Shown one piece after another: positions 39,897 to 49,244 of a stretch of 49,536 bases of DNA. The stretch comes from Alphaproteobacteria bacterium. GTDB lineage: Bacteria > Pseudomonadota > Alphaproteobacteria > Ferrovibrionales > Ferrovibrionaceae. The translations under genes were made by a program, and so were the position numbers. Below the pieces are notes generated by a model. It did not search any database. It was not told where the DNA came from and worked only from the letters and a program-made list of their open reading frames with translations. The stretch lies in the NCBI GenBank assembly GCA_018336035.1, contig JAGXRD010000084.1, positions 1 through 49,536 of the forward strand, in the 5' to 3' direction. Within the stretch, counting starts at the first letter, position 1, and each line of letters opens with the position of its first letter.

Positions 39897-39940
39897 TGGG
39901 ATGACATGGGATAACATGGGCCTATATGGGGGTCAATGGA
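39897..39940. promoter_or_regulatory. MraZ box array
   Basis: TGGG occurs at 39897, 39907, 39917 and 39927, exactly 10 bp apart, with a degenerate fifth (TGGA at 39937); further weak echoes fall at 39947 (CGGT) and 39957 (TGGA). MraZ is known to bind TGGGN repeats with 5-nt spacers. The motif reads TGGG on the plus strand, opposite to mraZ transcription. The array overlaps the predicted -10, spacer and -35 of the mraZ promoter. Confidence 0.75.
39908..39936 (-). promoter_or_regulatory. Predicted dcw (mraZ) promoter
   Basis: On the minus strand: TTGACC (39931-39936), a 17-bp spacer, TATCCC (39908-39913). Expected transcript start near 39901 and a leader of about 58 nt to the mraZ GTG. The core promoter lies wholly inside the MraZ box array, as expected for autorepression. 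Confidence 0.5.
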
Positions 39941-40056
39941 AATTAACGGTTTGGTATGGAGAATTAAGGCCTGATAGCCCAATGATCTCCGAGGTTTGCA
40001 TTCGACAGGGTCCTAGTAAATTCCCTTAATGTTCTCTTTTGTTCTCATCAATTTCC

Positions 40057-40086
40057 TTGATCTTGGCCTTGTCGCCGGACTACATC
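40057..40086 (+). promoter_or_regulatory. Possible promoter of the exported orphan gene
   Basis: TTGATC, an 18-bp spacer and TACATC lie just upstream of the gene at 40101. A weak match. If used, the transcript would start near 40093, favouring the second ATG (40119), which has a GGGGGCC stretch before it. Confidence 0.25.
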
Positions 40087-40100
40087 CTCCGAACGGGTGA

Positions 40101-40730
40101 ATGGGGGCCAGACCACTGATGCGTGACCGACTGCGGAGCCTTGGATACCGGCCGGCCTGGCTGCGTCGCATGATCTGGGCGACCGCCTTCGCCCTGCTGC
40201 TGCCGGCGGCCGCCAACCTTGCATCTGCAGCCTGGGCCTCGGTCAACGAATTCCTGCCGCGCGACGCGCCGGCACTGAAGCGTTTCGCCGTGGTGGCCGC
40301 GACCGCCAACAATCAGTGCCTGACCACGCAGCTGATCAACAACGACGTGAAGCGCTTGCGCGCCAACGTTTTGCTGTCGCCCTGCGAGTTCAACATCGAC
40401 AACCAGACGCAGGGCTTTTTCATCAGCCGGCCGCTGACACAGGGCGGCTACCAGATTTTCTTCGCTGCCAATCCGAGCTACTGCCTGGCGATGGAACCGC
40501 GCGCGCAGATTCTGGTCGCCTCGGCCTGCGCGCTGAATACCGAGATGCTGGAACAGCTGCCGCAGCTCTGGGACATCAAGGCTGGCGGCCTGTCGCTCAA
40601 GGGTATCGACGGCAAGAAATGGTGCCTCGACACGCGTGCGCGCCAGGGCTTCTCGGCGATCTTCGAGCCGCAATTCATCGAATGCCCGGAGCAAATCCCG
40701 GACGCCTTCATCCTGCGCGTCAATCGCTGA
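40101..40730 (+). CDS. Exported protein with possible beta-trefoil (ricin-like) features
   Basis: A 209-aa protein that I do not recognise as a named family. It has a basic N-terminus and a hydrophobic export or anchor segment at about residues 23-46 (IWATAFALLLPAAANLASAAWA). The mature part has six Cys (CLTTQ, SPCEF, YCLAME, SACAL, WCLDT, IECPE), and segments such as GFFISRPLTQGGYQIF and QLWDIKAGGLSL carry a QxW pattern seen in ricin-type beta-trefoils. Start is either 40101 or the ATG at 40119. It lies alone between the divergent dcw promoter and convergent rnpB. A periplasmic or surface carbohydrate-binding role is a guess. Confidence 0.6.
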   Translation: MGARPLMRDRLRSLGYRPAWLRRMIWATAFALLLPAAANLASAAWASVNEFLPRDAPALKRFAVVAATANNQCLTTQLINNDVKRLRANVLLSPCEFNIDNQTQGFFISRPLTQGGYQIFFAANPSYCLAMEPRAQILVASACALNTEMLEQLPQLWDIKAGGLSLKGIDGKKWCLDTRARQGFSAIFEPQFIECPEQIPDAFILRVNR

Positions 40731-40748
40731 ATACCGTTTGAGGAACAG

Positions 40749-41131
<383 letters not shown>

Positions 41132-41135
41132 CGCA

Positions 41136-41164
41136 CAGGTAGGCCCTGCGCCCCGTCGCGTCAA
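41136..41164 (-). promoter_or_regulatory. Predicted rnpB promoter
   Basis: On the minus strand: TTGACG (41159-41164), a 17-bp spacer, TACCTG (41136-41141), 6 nt before the expected RNase P RNA 5' end. The -35 is near-consensus and the position fits well. It lies only 24 bp after the amidase stop. Confidence 0.6.
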
Positions 41165-41188
41165 GCGGAAACGGGCAAGCGAAATGGC

Positions 41189-41959
41189 TCAGCCGGCGCG
41201 TTCGCTGCTCATGCGCCGCACCGTCATCTGCTCGGCGATGTGGTGGATCAGGCTGGTGGTTTCGGCATCGCTGACGCCATCCACCTGGTCCTGGCGCCAG
41301 TGCCGCTGGAAAGCGCGCACCGCCGCTTCGGTATGCGGATCGTAGATGCCGCTGCCTTCGATGGCATAGCCGATCTTGTCGAGCGCGACCTGCAGTTCCA
41401 GCACTGCGCCGCCGCGTTCGCCCGCGCGCATGATCGGCGCATTCTGCGAGACCTTGAAATCGGCGGACCACCAGCGGCCGAAACCGGCGGCATGCAGCCG
41501 GTGCCAGGGGAATAGCTCGCCCGGATCTTCCTTGCGGGTCGGTGCGATATCGGAATGGCCGACATAGCTGCCGGGCATGATCTCGTAACGGCTGGCGATA
41601 TCCTTCAGCAGCGCAATAAGCGCGTCGATCTGCACGGCCGGAAATTCACGATAGCCGAATTCATGACCGGGATTGACCAGTTCGATGCCGATGGAACGCG
41701 CATTCACATCACGCACACCGCGCCAGAAAGCCACGCCGGCATGCCAGGCGCGCTTCTCTTCCGGCACCAGGCGATAGATCGTGCCGTCTTCATCGATCAT
41801 GTAATGGCTGCTGACCTTGGACTGCGGATCGGCGAGACGCTCCAATGCTGCGGCTGCCGTCGGCATGCCGGTATAGTGCAGCACCACCATATCCACCGGG
41901 CGGCGGCAGTTGCGCTCGTCAAAATTCGGCGAAGGATGATCGACCAACCTGAATGTCAT
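41189..41959 (-). CDS. N-acetylmuramoyl-L-alanine amidase with peptidoglycan-binding domain
   Basis: A 256-aa zinc amidase of the AmpD/AmiD (amidase_2) family, which cuts between MurNAc and L-Ala. Zinc-site segments are VVLHYTGMPT near residue 28 and YVGHSDIAPTRKEDPGELFPW near 135, with SSHYMIDEDGTIYRLV and WHAGVAFW between. A peptidoglycan-binding_1 domain follows at about 180-240 (VLELQVALDKIGYAI, AVRAFQRHWR). No signal peptide is seen, which suits cytoplasmic muropeptide recycling (AmpD-like) although the two-domain layout is like AmiD. Start overlaps the transporter stop by ATGA. Confidence 0.88.
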   Translation of the reverse strand: MTFRLVDHPSPNFDERNCRRPVDMVVLHYTGMPTAAAALERLADPQSKVSSHYMIDEDGTIYRLVPEEKRAWHAGVAFWRGVRDVNARSIGIELVNPGHEFGYREFPAVQIDALIALLKDIASRYEIMPGSYVGHSDIAPTRKEDPGELFPWHRLHAAGFGRWWSADFKVSQNAPIMRAGERGGAVLELQVALDKIGYAIEGSGIYDPHTEAAVRAFQRHWRQDQVDGVSDAETTSLIHHIAEQMTVRRMSSERAG

Positions 41960-42870
41960 TCGCCTGCTGCCTTGTCACTGACGGGTACCACGATCGGCCG
42001 CTGGCCCGCGGCTTCTGCTGCTTTCGATTCACGCAGGGTCACAATCAGCACGCCCAGCAGGGCCATGGCCGAACCGATGATGACGCGATTGCTCAATTGC
42101 TCGCCAAGGAAATAGATGCCGGACAGAATGCCGAGGATCGGCGCCAGGGTGAAACCAGGATTGACGATACTGACCGGATAACGGCGCAGCAGGAAATAGG
42201 CGCCGCCATGCCCCAGCAGCGACACGCCAAGGATAGCATAAAGCAGCACGCCCCAATGCTGCCACTCGGCTGTCTGAAGGCTGGCGACCTGGCCGCTCTC
42301 GGCAACATAGGAAAGCAGAAGCAGGCTGGGGCCGCTGATCATGCCGACCCAGGCCTGCATGCTCAGCGTGTTCACATCGCGGATGCGCCGCACCAGAATC
42401 TGGCCGATCGACATGGCAAACACACTCAACAGGCAGAAAATGATCGCGCCTTTGTAGCCGAATACTTTCGGGTCGAAACTGATCACCATAGTGCCGAGGA
42501 AGGCCAGCAAAATACCGGCGCCACGACGCCAGCGCACCTTTTCATTCAGGAAAGCCCAGGCCATCAGGGTGGCGATCGGCACGCCGAGCTGCACCACCAC
42601 GGCGACAACGGCAACGTCGTCAGCAAGGGCGATGCCGTTGAACATCAGCGCGAAATGCAACGTGCCCATCATCAGGGCGGCCCAGAGGACAAGTTGCATC
42701 TGGCCCTTCTGCCAACGCAGCCAGGGCAGCATGATCAGCGCGAGGCCGAGAAAGCGCAGCCCGGTAAAGAAGACCGGCGGGAAATGCGACACGGCAATCT
42801 TCGAGGCAACGAAATTGTACCCCCAGATGGCGCAGATCAGCAGCATGAGGGAGAGGTGCTGGGGCTTCAT
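41956..42870 (-). CDS. EamA/DMT-family membrane transporter
   Basis: A 304-aa inner-membrane protein with ten predicted hydrophobic helices in two EamA repeats (for example LLICAIWGYNFVASKIAV at 10-27, and the second half from about 150). Drug/metabolite transporters of this class export amino acids or other small solutes; the substrate is unknown. The ATG at 42870 is used; a TTG at 42888 in frame is possible but unsupported. Translationally coupled to the amidase, so export or uptake of a cell-wall-related compound is conceivable. Confidence 0.85.
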   Translation of the reverse strand: MKPQHLSLMLLICAIWGYNFVASKIAVSHFPPVFFTGLRFLGLALIMLPWLRWQKGQMQLVLWAALMMGTLHFALMFNGIALADDVAVVAVVVQLGVPIATLMAWAFLNEKVRWRRGAGILLAFLGTMVISFDPKVFGYKGAIIFCLLSVFAMSIGQILVRRIRDVNTLSMQAWVGMISGPSLLLLSYVAESGQVASLQTAEWQHWGVLLYAILGVSLLGHGGAYFLLRRYPVSIVNPGFTLAPILGILSGIYFLGEQLSNRVIIGSAMALLGVLIVTLRESKAAEAAGQRPIVVPVSDKAAGE

Positions 42871-43025
42871 GGGGCGCGACCCTAGCAAAGCCGCCCCGCC
42901 GCGGGCTACGTTTGTTTACACTTCGGCCATGCGTTGGCTGCAAGGGGGGTATGCGGCATGCCATTTGTTGATGCCGTGGTTATGCCCTGTTTACAGGCAT
43001 GGCGGTCCATTGGAAGGCAAACGGC

Positions 43026-43604
43026 ATGGCCAAGTCAAAACCTGTTCTGAAAAAGCCCCGCACTATGGCGGGCGCCAAAGCTGCGCCGCGCCGCGCCATC
43101 GTCTCCTCTGCCCATCTGGCCAGCGAGCGACTGGAAGGCCTCAGCGAATTCGAATTTGCCCTGATGATGACGGCCAATGCCTTCAACCGCTGGATCGTGC
43201 GCTGCATGACCGCGGCCGGCGAAGCTGACCTGGCCGCGCTGGATGTGATGGTGCTGCACGGCGTGAACCATCGCGAGCGGCCGAAGCGGCTCGCCGATCT
43301 CTGCCTGGTGCTGAATGTGGAAGACACCCACACGGTGAATTACGGGCTTAAGAAGATGGTACGGCTGGGCCTGATCGCCGGCACCCGACGCGGCAAGGAG
43401 ATCTTCTACGCCACCACGCCGAAGGGCCGCACGCTCTGCCTGGAATACCGCAAGATCCGCGAGCAGCTGCTGGGCGAAGCCTTCGCCCTGATCGGCCAGC
43501 CCGGCCTGGGCAAGCCGCAGGGAGATTTGTCCCGGGTGGCGGAGCTGATGCGCGCGCTCTCCGGAACTTACGATCAGGCGACCCGGGCGGCGGCCTCGCT
43601 TTAA
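43026..43604 (+). CDS. MarR-like winged-helix regulator
   Basis: A 192-aa predicted transcription factor: a basic N-terminal tail (residues 1-25, Lys/Arg/Ala-rich), then a winged-helix domain at about 40-150 with recognition-helix candidate [21 protein letters not shown] and wing [15 protein letters not shown]. The ATG at 43026 is preferred because GGAAGG lies 8 nt upstream; an earlier ATG at 42999 lies in an inverted repeat ATGCC-N9-GGCAT (42982-43000) that may be its own operator. It sits directly before the 5-oxoprolinase gene, with a second operator-like repeat between them, so it probably controls that gene. Confidence 0.82.
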   Translation: MAKSKPVLKKPRTMAGAKAAPRRAIVSSAHLASERLEGLSEFEFALMMTANAFNRWIVRCMTAAGEADLAALDVMVLHGVNHRERPKRLADLCLVLNVEDTHTVNYGLKKMVRLGLIAGTRRGKEIFYATTPKGRTLCLEYRKIREQLLGEAFALIGQPGLGKPQGDLSRVAELMRALSGTYDQATRAAASL

Positions 43605-43614
43605 CGCCATCGGC

Positions 43615-43637
43615 AACGTTGACAAATTATCAACGTT
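43615..43637. promoter_or_regulatory. Perfect inverted repeat ahead of the 5-oxoprolinase gene
   Basis: AACGTTGA (43615-43622), 7 nt, TCAACGTT (43630-43637). It begins 10 bp after the MarR-like stop and 53 bp before the oxoprolinase ATG, and contains a consensus -35 hexamer TTGACA (43619-43624). No good -10 at 17 bp was found. Best explained as an operator; there is no T run to suggest a terminator. Confidence 0.55.
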
Positions 43638-43689
43638 TTGTAACCGTCCCGCCCAGCCACATCCTTGGCCCATCCGCCCGGAGCCCCGC

Positions 43690-46600
43690 ATGACCCAGAC
43701 CGCCTCGCCCACGCCCGCCAACCAGCAGTGGGAATTCTGGATCGATCGCGGCGGCACCTTCACCGACATCGTCGGCCGTAAGCCGGATGGCGGCATCGTC
43801 ACGCACAAGCTGCTGTCGGAAAACCCCGAGCGCTACAAGGATGCCGCCGTGCAGGGCATCCGCGACCTGCTGGGCCTGAAAGCCGGCGAGGCACTGCCGA
43901 AAGGCAAGATCGCCGCTGTGAAGATGGGCACCACTGTCGCCACCAATGCATTGCTGGAGCGCAAGGGCGACCGCGTGCTGCTGCTGGTGTCGGAAGGCTT
44001 CGCCGATCAGCTTCGCATCGGTTACCAGACCCGGCCGAAACTGTTTGCCCTGCATATCCAGTTGCCCGAGATGCTGTATGAGCGCGTGGTGGAAATCCCC
44101 GAACGCGTGCGCAATGACGGCAGCATCGAGACGCCGCTGGATCTCGCCGCGGCCGAAGCCGCACTGAAGGCGGCGCATGCCGATGGCATCCGCTCGGTCG
44201 CCATCCTGTTCATGCACGGCTATCGCTATACCGACCATGAAGCCAAGGTGGCCGAACTGGCGCGCAAGCTGGGCTTCACGCAAGTGTCGGCCAGCCACCA
44301 GGTCTCGCCGCTGATCAAATTCGTCAGCCGCGGTGATACCACGGTCGTCGATGCCTATGTCTCCCCCATCCTGCGCCGCTATGTCGACCAGGTCGGCAGC
44401 GAACTGGATGCCGCCAATACCGCCTTACGGCTGATGTTCATGCAGTCCAACGGCGGCCTGGCCGATGCGCATTTCTTCCAGGGCAAGGACAGCATCCTGT
44501 CCGGCCCGGCCGGCGGCGTGGTCGGCCTGGTCGAAACCTCCACACGGGCAGGCTTTGAGAAAGTGATCGGCTTTGACATGGGCGGCACGTCGACTGACGT
44601 GAGTCACTATGCCGGTGAATACGAACGTGCCTTCGAGACCATGGTGGCCGGCGTGCGCATGCGTGCGCCCATGATGATGATCAATACCGTGGCGGCCGGC
44701 GGCGGCTCGATCCTGCATTTCGACGGCGCGCGCTATCGTGTCGGCCCGGACTCGGCAGGTGCCAATCCGGGGCCGGCCTGCTATCGCCGCGGCGGGCCGC
44801 TGGCGGTGACTGACTGCAACGTGGTGCTGGGCAAGCTGCAGCCCGATTTCTTCCCCGCTGTCTTCGGCCCCAATGGCGACCAGCCGCTGGATGCCGAGGT
44901 CGTGAAGACGAAATTCACCGAATTGCAGGCGCGCGTGAAGGCCGAGAGCGGCGATACCCGCAGCATTGAGGAAATGGCTGAAGGCTTCCTCGCCATTGCC
45001 GTCGAGAATATGGCCAACGCGATCAAGAAAATCTCGGTGGCGCGAGGCTATGACGTCACGAAGTATGTACTGTCCAGCTTCGGCGGTGCCGGCGGCCAGC
45101 ATGCCTGTCTGGTGGCCGATGCGCTGGGTATGACCGAAGTGCTGCTGCACCCGCTGGCTGGCGTGCTGTCGGCTTATGGCATGGGATTGGCCGACCAGCG
45201 CGTGCTGAAGGAAAAGTCGGCGGAAGTGTCGCTGGAAGCCAGCGCGCTGCCCAACCTGGCGAAGGAACTCGACGCGCTGGCCGAAGACTCGCGCGCCGAG
45301 ATGCTGAAACAGGGCGTGCCGGCGGAGAAGATCACGGTCATCCGCAAGCTGCATGTGCGCTATGGCGGGTCTGACTCCGCTTTGGAAGTCGAGTTCGGCA
45401 CACTGGCCGAGATCAAGGCAGCGTTTGAAACCGCGCATCGTCAGCGCTTCGGCTTCATCAGCCCGGAAAAGATCCTGATCGCCGGCAGCGTGGCGGTCGA
45501 AGTCGTCGGCCAGGGTGAACGCGCGCCGGATGCGGTCGAAAAGATCGTCGATCCGCGCAACCAGGACGCCATCCCCACGCTGGCCAAGCGCAAAGCCTAT
45601 ATGGCCGGCAGCTGGCGCGACACGCCGGTCTATGACCGCGCCGCGATGCGGCCGGGCGAAACCATCATGGGCCCTGCCATCGTGATCGAGCCGACCAGTA
45701 CCATCGTGCTGGAACCGGGCTGGCAGGCGCGCCTGACCGAACGCCGCGACCTAGTGCTGAAGCGCGTCGAAGCCCTGCCCGAGCGCAAGGCGATCGGCAC
45801 CAGCGTCGATCCGGTGATGCTGGAAATCTTCAACAACCTGTTCATGTCGATCGCCGAACAGATGGGCAGCGTGCTGGAAAAGACCGCCTATTCGGTCAAT
45901 ATCAAGGAGCGCCTGGATTTCTCCTGCGCCATCTTCGATCTCGACGGCGAACTGATCGCCAATGCGCCACATATGCCGGTGCATCTGGGCTCGATGTCGG
46001 AATCAATCAAGACTGTGATGCGCAAGCGTGCCGGCACGATGAAGCCCGGCGATGTCTATGTGCTGAACGCGCCCTATGCCGGTGGCACGCATCTGCCCGA
46101 TGTCACCGTGATCACCCCGGTCTTCGACAAGGCCGGCAAGGAGGTGCTGTTCTATCTCGGCAGTCGCGGCCATCACGCCGATATCGGCGGCACGACTCCG
46201 GGCTCGATGCCGCCAGACTCGAAGACGGTCGAGGATGAAGGCGTGCTGCTCGACAACGTGTTACTGGTCGATGGCGGCCGCATGCTGGAAGACGAGATGA
46301 TTGCGCTGCTCAAGGGCGGCAAGTATCCGTCGCGCAATCCAGCGCAGAATATCGCCGACCTGAAGGCGCAGATCGCCTCCTGCGAAAAGGGTGCGCAGGA
46401 GCTGCGCAAGATGGTCGACCAGTTCGGCCTTGATGTCGTGCGCGCCTATATGAACCATGTGCAGGACAATGCGGAAGAATCCGTGCGCCGGGTGATCAGC
46501 CGCCTGAAGGACGGCGAATTCACCTATCCGATGGACGATGGTTACGAGATTAAGGTGAAAGTGACGGTCAACCATAAGGATCGTACCGCCAAGATCGACT

Positions 46601-47358
46601 TCACCGGCACCTCGGGCGTGCATCCGACCAATTACAACGCGCCCACGGCGGTCTGCGTGGCGGCCGTGCTTTACGCCTTCCGCTGCCTGGTGGACAGCGA
46701 CATCCCGCTGAACGGCGGCTGCCTGAAGCCGCTGGAGATCATCATCCCGAAGAACTCGATGCTCGATCCGGTCTACCCGGCCGCCACGGTGGCCGGCAAT
46801 GTCGAGACCAGCCAGTGCATCACCGATACTATCTTCGGCGCGCTGGGCGTGATGTCGGCGGCCCAGGGCACGATGAACAACTTCACCTTCGGCAATAACG
46901 ACTACCAGTATTACGAGACGATCTGCGGCGGCAGCGGCGCCGGCGCAGATTTCGATGGCTGCGATGCGGTCCACACCCATATGACCAACGCGCGCCTGAC
47001 CGACCCCGAAGTGCTGGAATTCCGCTTCCCCGTGCTGCTGGAAAGCTTCCGCATCCGGCGCGGTTCGGGCGGCAAGGGCAAACACAAGGGTGGCGACGGC
47101 ACCATCCGCCGCATGCGCTTCCTCACCAACATGACCGCGACGCTGCTCTCCTCGCATCGCAAGGTGCCGCCATTTGGCCTTGAAGGCGGCGAGACCGGCG
47201 AGACCGGCCGTCAGTGGGTGGAACGCACCAGCGGCGCGAAGGAGATGCTGGAAGGCCGTTGCTCGACGCCGATGCAGCCGGGCGATGTCTTTGTCATCTC
47301 CACGCCTTCGGCCGGCGGCTTCGGCACGCCGACCGGGCGGAAGGATGCAGCAGAGTAA
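43690..47358 (+). CDS. 5-oxoprolinase (ATP-hydrolysing), fused HyuA-HyuB type
   Basis: A 1222-aa single-chain enzyme predicted to open 5-oxo-L-proline (pyroglutamate) to L-glutamate with ATP; relatives act on hydantoins. The N-terminal half (about 10-690) is the hydantoinase A type: [49 protein letters not shown] and [13 protein letters not shown]. The C-terminal half (about 700-1215) is hydantoinase B type: [47 protein letters not shown] and [17 protein letters not shown]. In many bacteria the halves are separate genes; the full-length fusion matches the eukaryote-like OplAH. The stop abuts the convergent kinase-like gene without a gap. Confidence 0.92.
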   Translation: MTQTASPTPANQQWEFWIDRGGTFTDIVGRKPDGGIVTHKLLSENPERYKDAAVQGIRDLLGLKAGEALPKGKIAAVKMGTTVATNALLERKGDRVLLLVSEGFADQLRIGYQTRPKLFALHIQLPEMLYERVVEIPERVRNDGSIETPLDLAAAEAALKAAHADGIRSVAILFMHGYRYTDHEAKVAELARKLGFTQVSASHQVSPLIKFVSRGDTTVVDAYVSPILRRYVDQVGSELDAANTALRLMFMQSNGGLADAHFFQGKDSILSGPAGGVVGLVETSTRAGFEKVIGFDMGGTSTDVSHYAGEYERAFETMVAGVRMRAPMMMINTVAAGGGSILHFDGARYRVGPDSAGANPGPACYRRGGPLAVTDCNVVLGKLQPDFFPAVFGPNGDQPLDAEVVKTKFTELQARVKAESGDTRSIEEMAEGFLAIAVENMANAIKKISVARGYDVTKYVLSSFGGAGGQHACLVADALGMTEVLLHPLAGVLSAYGMGLADQRVLKEKSAEVSLEASALPNLAKELDALAEDSRAEMLKQGVPAEKITVIRKLHVRYGGSDSALEVEFGTLAEIKAAFETAHRQRFGFISPEKILIAGSVAVEVVGQGERAPDAVEKIVDPRNQDAIPTLAKRKAYMAGSWRDTPVYDRAAMRPGETIMGPAIVIEPTSTIVLEPGWQARLTERRDLVLKRVEALPERKAIGTSVDPVMLEIFNNLFMSIAEQMGSVLEKTAYSVNIKERLDFSCAIFDLDGELIANAPHMPVHLGSMSESIKTVMRKRAGTMKPGDVYVLNAPYAGGTHLPDVTVITPVFDKAGKEVLFYLGSRGHHADIGGTTPGSMPPDSKTVEDEGVLLDNVLLVDGGRMLEDEMIALLKGGKYPSRNPAQNIADLKAQIASCEKGAQELRKMVDQFGLDVVRAYMNHVQDNAEESVRRVISRLKDGEFTYPMDDGYEIKVKVTVNHKDRTAKIDFTGTSGVHPTNYNAPTAVCVAAVLYAFRCLVDSDIPLNGGCLKPLEIIIPKNSMLDPVYPAATVAGNVETSQCITDTIFGALGVMSAAQGTMNNFTFGNNDYQYYETICGGSGAGADFDGCDAVHTHMTNARLTDPEVLEFRFPVLLESFRIRRGSGGKGKHKGGDGTIRRMRFLTNMTATLLSSHRKVPPFGLEGGETGETGRQWVERTSGAKEMLEGRCSTPMQPGDVFVISTPSAGGFGTPTGRKDAAE

Positions 47359-47898
47359 CTAGACTTTCGGCAGCCGCAGGTCCTTGACGATCTGGGCTGC
47401 CGACTCTTCCGCGCTCTGTCGACTGGTATCGATCACCACATCGGCCTTGGGCATATGCGTGGTGGCAAAGACGCCCTGCGCTTCCAGCTTCTCGTAGACT
47501 TCGTGGTCGGTCAGCTTGCCGGTATTGCGCCGCGACTGGTTGTCGATGCGCCGATACACTTCCTCCATCGGGCAGGTCAGCTCGATGAAACGCACGCGGC
47601 TGCCGGCACCCAGCACGGCATCGAGCACTTTTTCAACGAATCCCGGCCGCACCGTGGTTTCCGGCGCAAAGGTGAAGATCAGCCCGTGCTGCCGCTCGGT
47701 GGCGGCGCGTTTGATCACCGCCAGCCAGATCTCCTCGCGCAACTCCACAAACGGCTTGCTGCCAAATTCAAAGACTGCCAGCAGCAGGTCGACCGTCAGA
47801 TGGTTATGGAACAGTTTGTAGCCGGTCAGTTTTGCCAACTCGCGGGCCACGGTGAGCTTGCCGGTGGCCGGCTTGCCGTAAATGAACAGGAGATTCAT
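47359..47898 (-). CDS. P-loop kinase-like AAA protein
   Basis: A 179-aa nucleotide-binding protein: Walker A IYGKPATGKLTVAREL at residues 6-21, then HNHLTVDLLLAVFEF, a lid-like ELTCPMEEVYRRIDNQSRR near 110-130, and a C-terminal ADVVIDTSRQSAEESA typical of small-molecule kinases in the shikimate/gluconate-kinase-like superfamily. The substrate cannot be named. Single gene, tail to tail with 5-oxoprolinase, divergent from the outer membrane protein gene. Confidence 0.75.
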   Translation of the reverse strand: MNLLFIYGKPATGKLTVARELAKLTGYKLFHNHLTVDLLLAVFEFGSKPFVELREEIWLAVIKRAATERQHGLIFTFAPETTVRPGFVEKVLDAVLGAGSRVRFIELTCPMEEVYRRIDNQSRRNTGKLTDHEVYEKLEAQGVFATTHMPKADVVIDTSRQSAEESAAQIVKDLRLPKV

Positions 47899-48078
47899 GC
47901 GGCGAAACTACGACGAGACGCCGCCGCGCGAAACCGTATGCGGCCCGGTTTTCGGTGAAAATTTGCCAGCGCCTCGCTACCTCTGCGCCACAATCCAGCC
48001 ACAGGACTCTGGCTAAACCTCGGAGTAAGGATTTTGCGGCAGATTCGACTCTGCCATCGCATTCGGGGAAGAGGTGTC
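47899..48078. other. Divergent spacer between kinase-like and outer membrane protein genes
   Basis: About 180 bp with no gene. A 6-bp inverted repeat GGCAGA-ttcgac-TCTGCC lies at 48038-48055, close to the outer membrane protein start. No strong core promoter was recognised. Confidence 0.35.
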
Positions 48079-49173
48079 GTGACCTTCAGCATCCGATCTA
48101 GCGCAGCTCTGCTGTCCCTGCTCGGCGGCCTCCTCACCGGCGGTCTCACGGCACCTGCCGCGGCACAGACGATACTGCCTGCCTGTCCCGTTATTGTGAC
48201 ACCTCACGACGCCGGATTTTGCCAGGTGGCACCGCTGCCGCCCAAATACGACAGCCTGTATGAAGAAAGGCGCCGCGATCTGGCGCTGCTCAGTTTCGAC
48301 CCCGATGAAGGGCATTACCTGTTGTCGCGACAGCCGCTGTTCGGCCCGGGCGATATTTCCCTGCTGAGCCGCCATATTGAGGCCGCAGGCTCCGGAGCAC
48401 TTGCCGATACCGATAGCGACAAGCTGACTGTCTACAGCGAGGCCGACGCCGCGCCACGCGCGATGCAATCGGCCTATGACGTGCCGCTCTTCGATGGGCT
48501 GGCGCTCAGCAACACCAGCAGGATCAGCCAGAGTGACACATCCGGACACGAAGACCGCGCAGCCAGCAGCGGTATCGACCTCGCCTACCAGCAATATGGC
48601 CTGACCTTCAAAGTGAACCCGAATGCCGCCGCCAACTGGAGCGATCTTGCCGGCAGCGGCCATCGTCGCTTCGGCATCGACAATTCGGTATCCGCCATGG
48701 TCGCGCGCGACCTGACGCTGACGCTATCGTCCGGCTATGCCACGGAAGGCACTGTTGGCGATCCCTATTCGATGCAGAGCAACGAGCGCCACCGCATCGC
48801 CGTGGCACAGCATTTCTCCAGCGGCTACAAGCTCGGTGCCTCGCTGCAGCGTCGCAACGAGTATTTCTACCAGGAAGAGCGCGACATCAATGCCGTCGGC
48901 CTTCAGGTTGGTGTGCCACTGGGCGAGACGCTGAATTTCACCGCCAGCCATGAATTCGGCGTTGGCGAAAAACGCAACCTCGGCGCCGACAATGCCGTAC
49001 CCTTCTATGGCCAGCAACAGAGCCTGGACCTGCAGTTGCACTGGACCCCGGCGGCGCTGGCCAGCCGCGCCATGACCATCATGGCCGGCTATACGGTGAC
49101 GCAGGATGAATTCGCAGGCGCTGGCGACCCGCTGCTCACCCAGGCGCGCCTCAATCTGGCGATGCGATTCTGA
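48079..49173 (+). CDS. Predicted outer-membrane beta-barrel protein
   Basis: A 364-aa secreted protein of no recognised family. The GTG at 48079 is chosen because GAAGAGG precedes it and it gives a clean signal peptide (about 1-30, SAALLSLLGGLLTGGL, then APAAAQ as cleavage site). Residues 30-60 hold two Cys (PACPV, AGFCQ). From about 140 on, alternating polar/hydrophobic strands with aromatic ends (IDLAYQQYGLTFKVNP, LTLTLSSGYATEG, YKLGASLQRRNEYFY, LNFTASHEFGVG) and a terminal LNLAMRF with C-terminal Phe indicate a BAM-assembled barrel of roughly ten to twelve strands. Function unknown. Confidence 0.65.
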   Translation: MTFSIRSSAALLSLLGGLLTGGLTAPAAAQTILPACPVIVTPHDAGFCQVAPLPPKYDSLYEERRRDLALLSFDPDEGHYLLSRQPLFGPGDISLLSRHIEAAGSGALADTDSDKLTVYSEADAAPRAMQSAYDVPLFDGLALSNTSRISQSDTSGHEDRAASSGIDLAYQQYGLTFKVNPNAAANWSDLAGSGHRRFGIDNSVSAMVARDLTLTLSSGYATEGTVGDPYSMQSNERHRIAVAQHFSSGYKLGASLQRRNEYFYQEERDINAVGLQVGVPLGETLNFTASHEFGVGEKRNLGADNAVPFYGQQQSLDLQLHWTPAALASRAMTIMAGYTVTQDEFAGAGDPLLTQARLNLAMRF

Positions 49174-49244
49174 AGCAAGCAACTGGCTGCTTTACAACTT
49201 GCGCCGTTTCCTCCCGAATGGGTTCGATACATTGGGGGGATAAT

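Noticed and set aside
39897-39960. TGGG repeats taken as a simple tandem repeat
   Set aside because: The exact 10-bp spacing upstream of mraZ and overlap with its promoter are better explained as MraZ boxes.
43605-43689. Inverted repeat at 43615-43637 as a terminator of the MarR-like gene
   Set aside because: No T run follows, and the 7-nt spacer with AT-rich centre is more like an operator.
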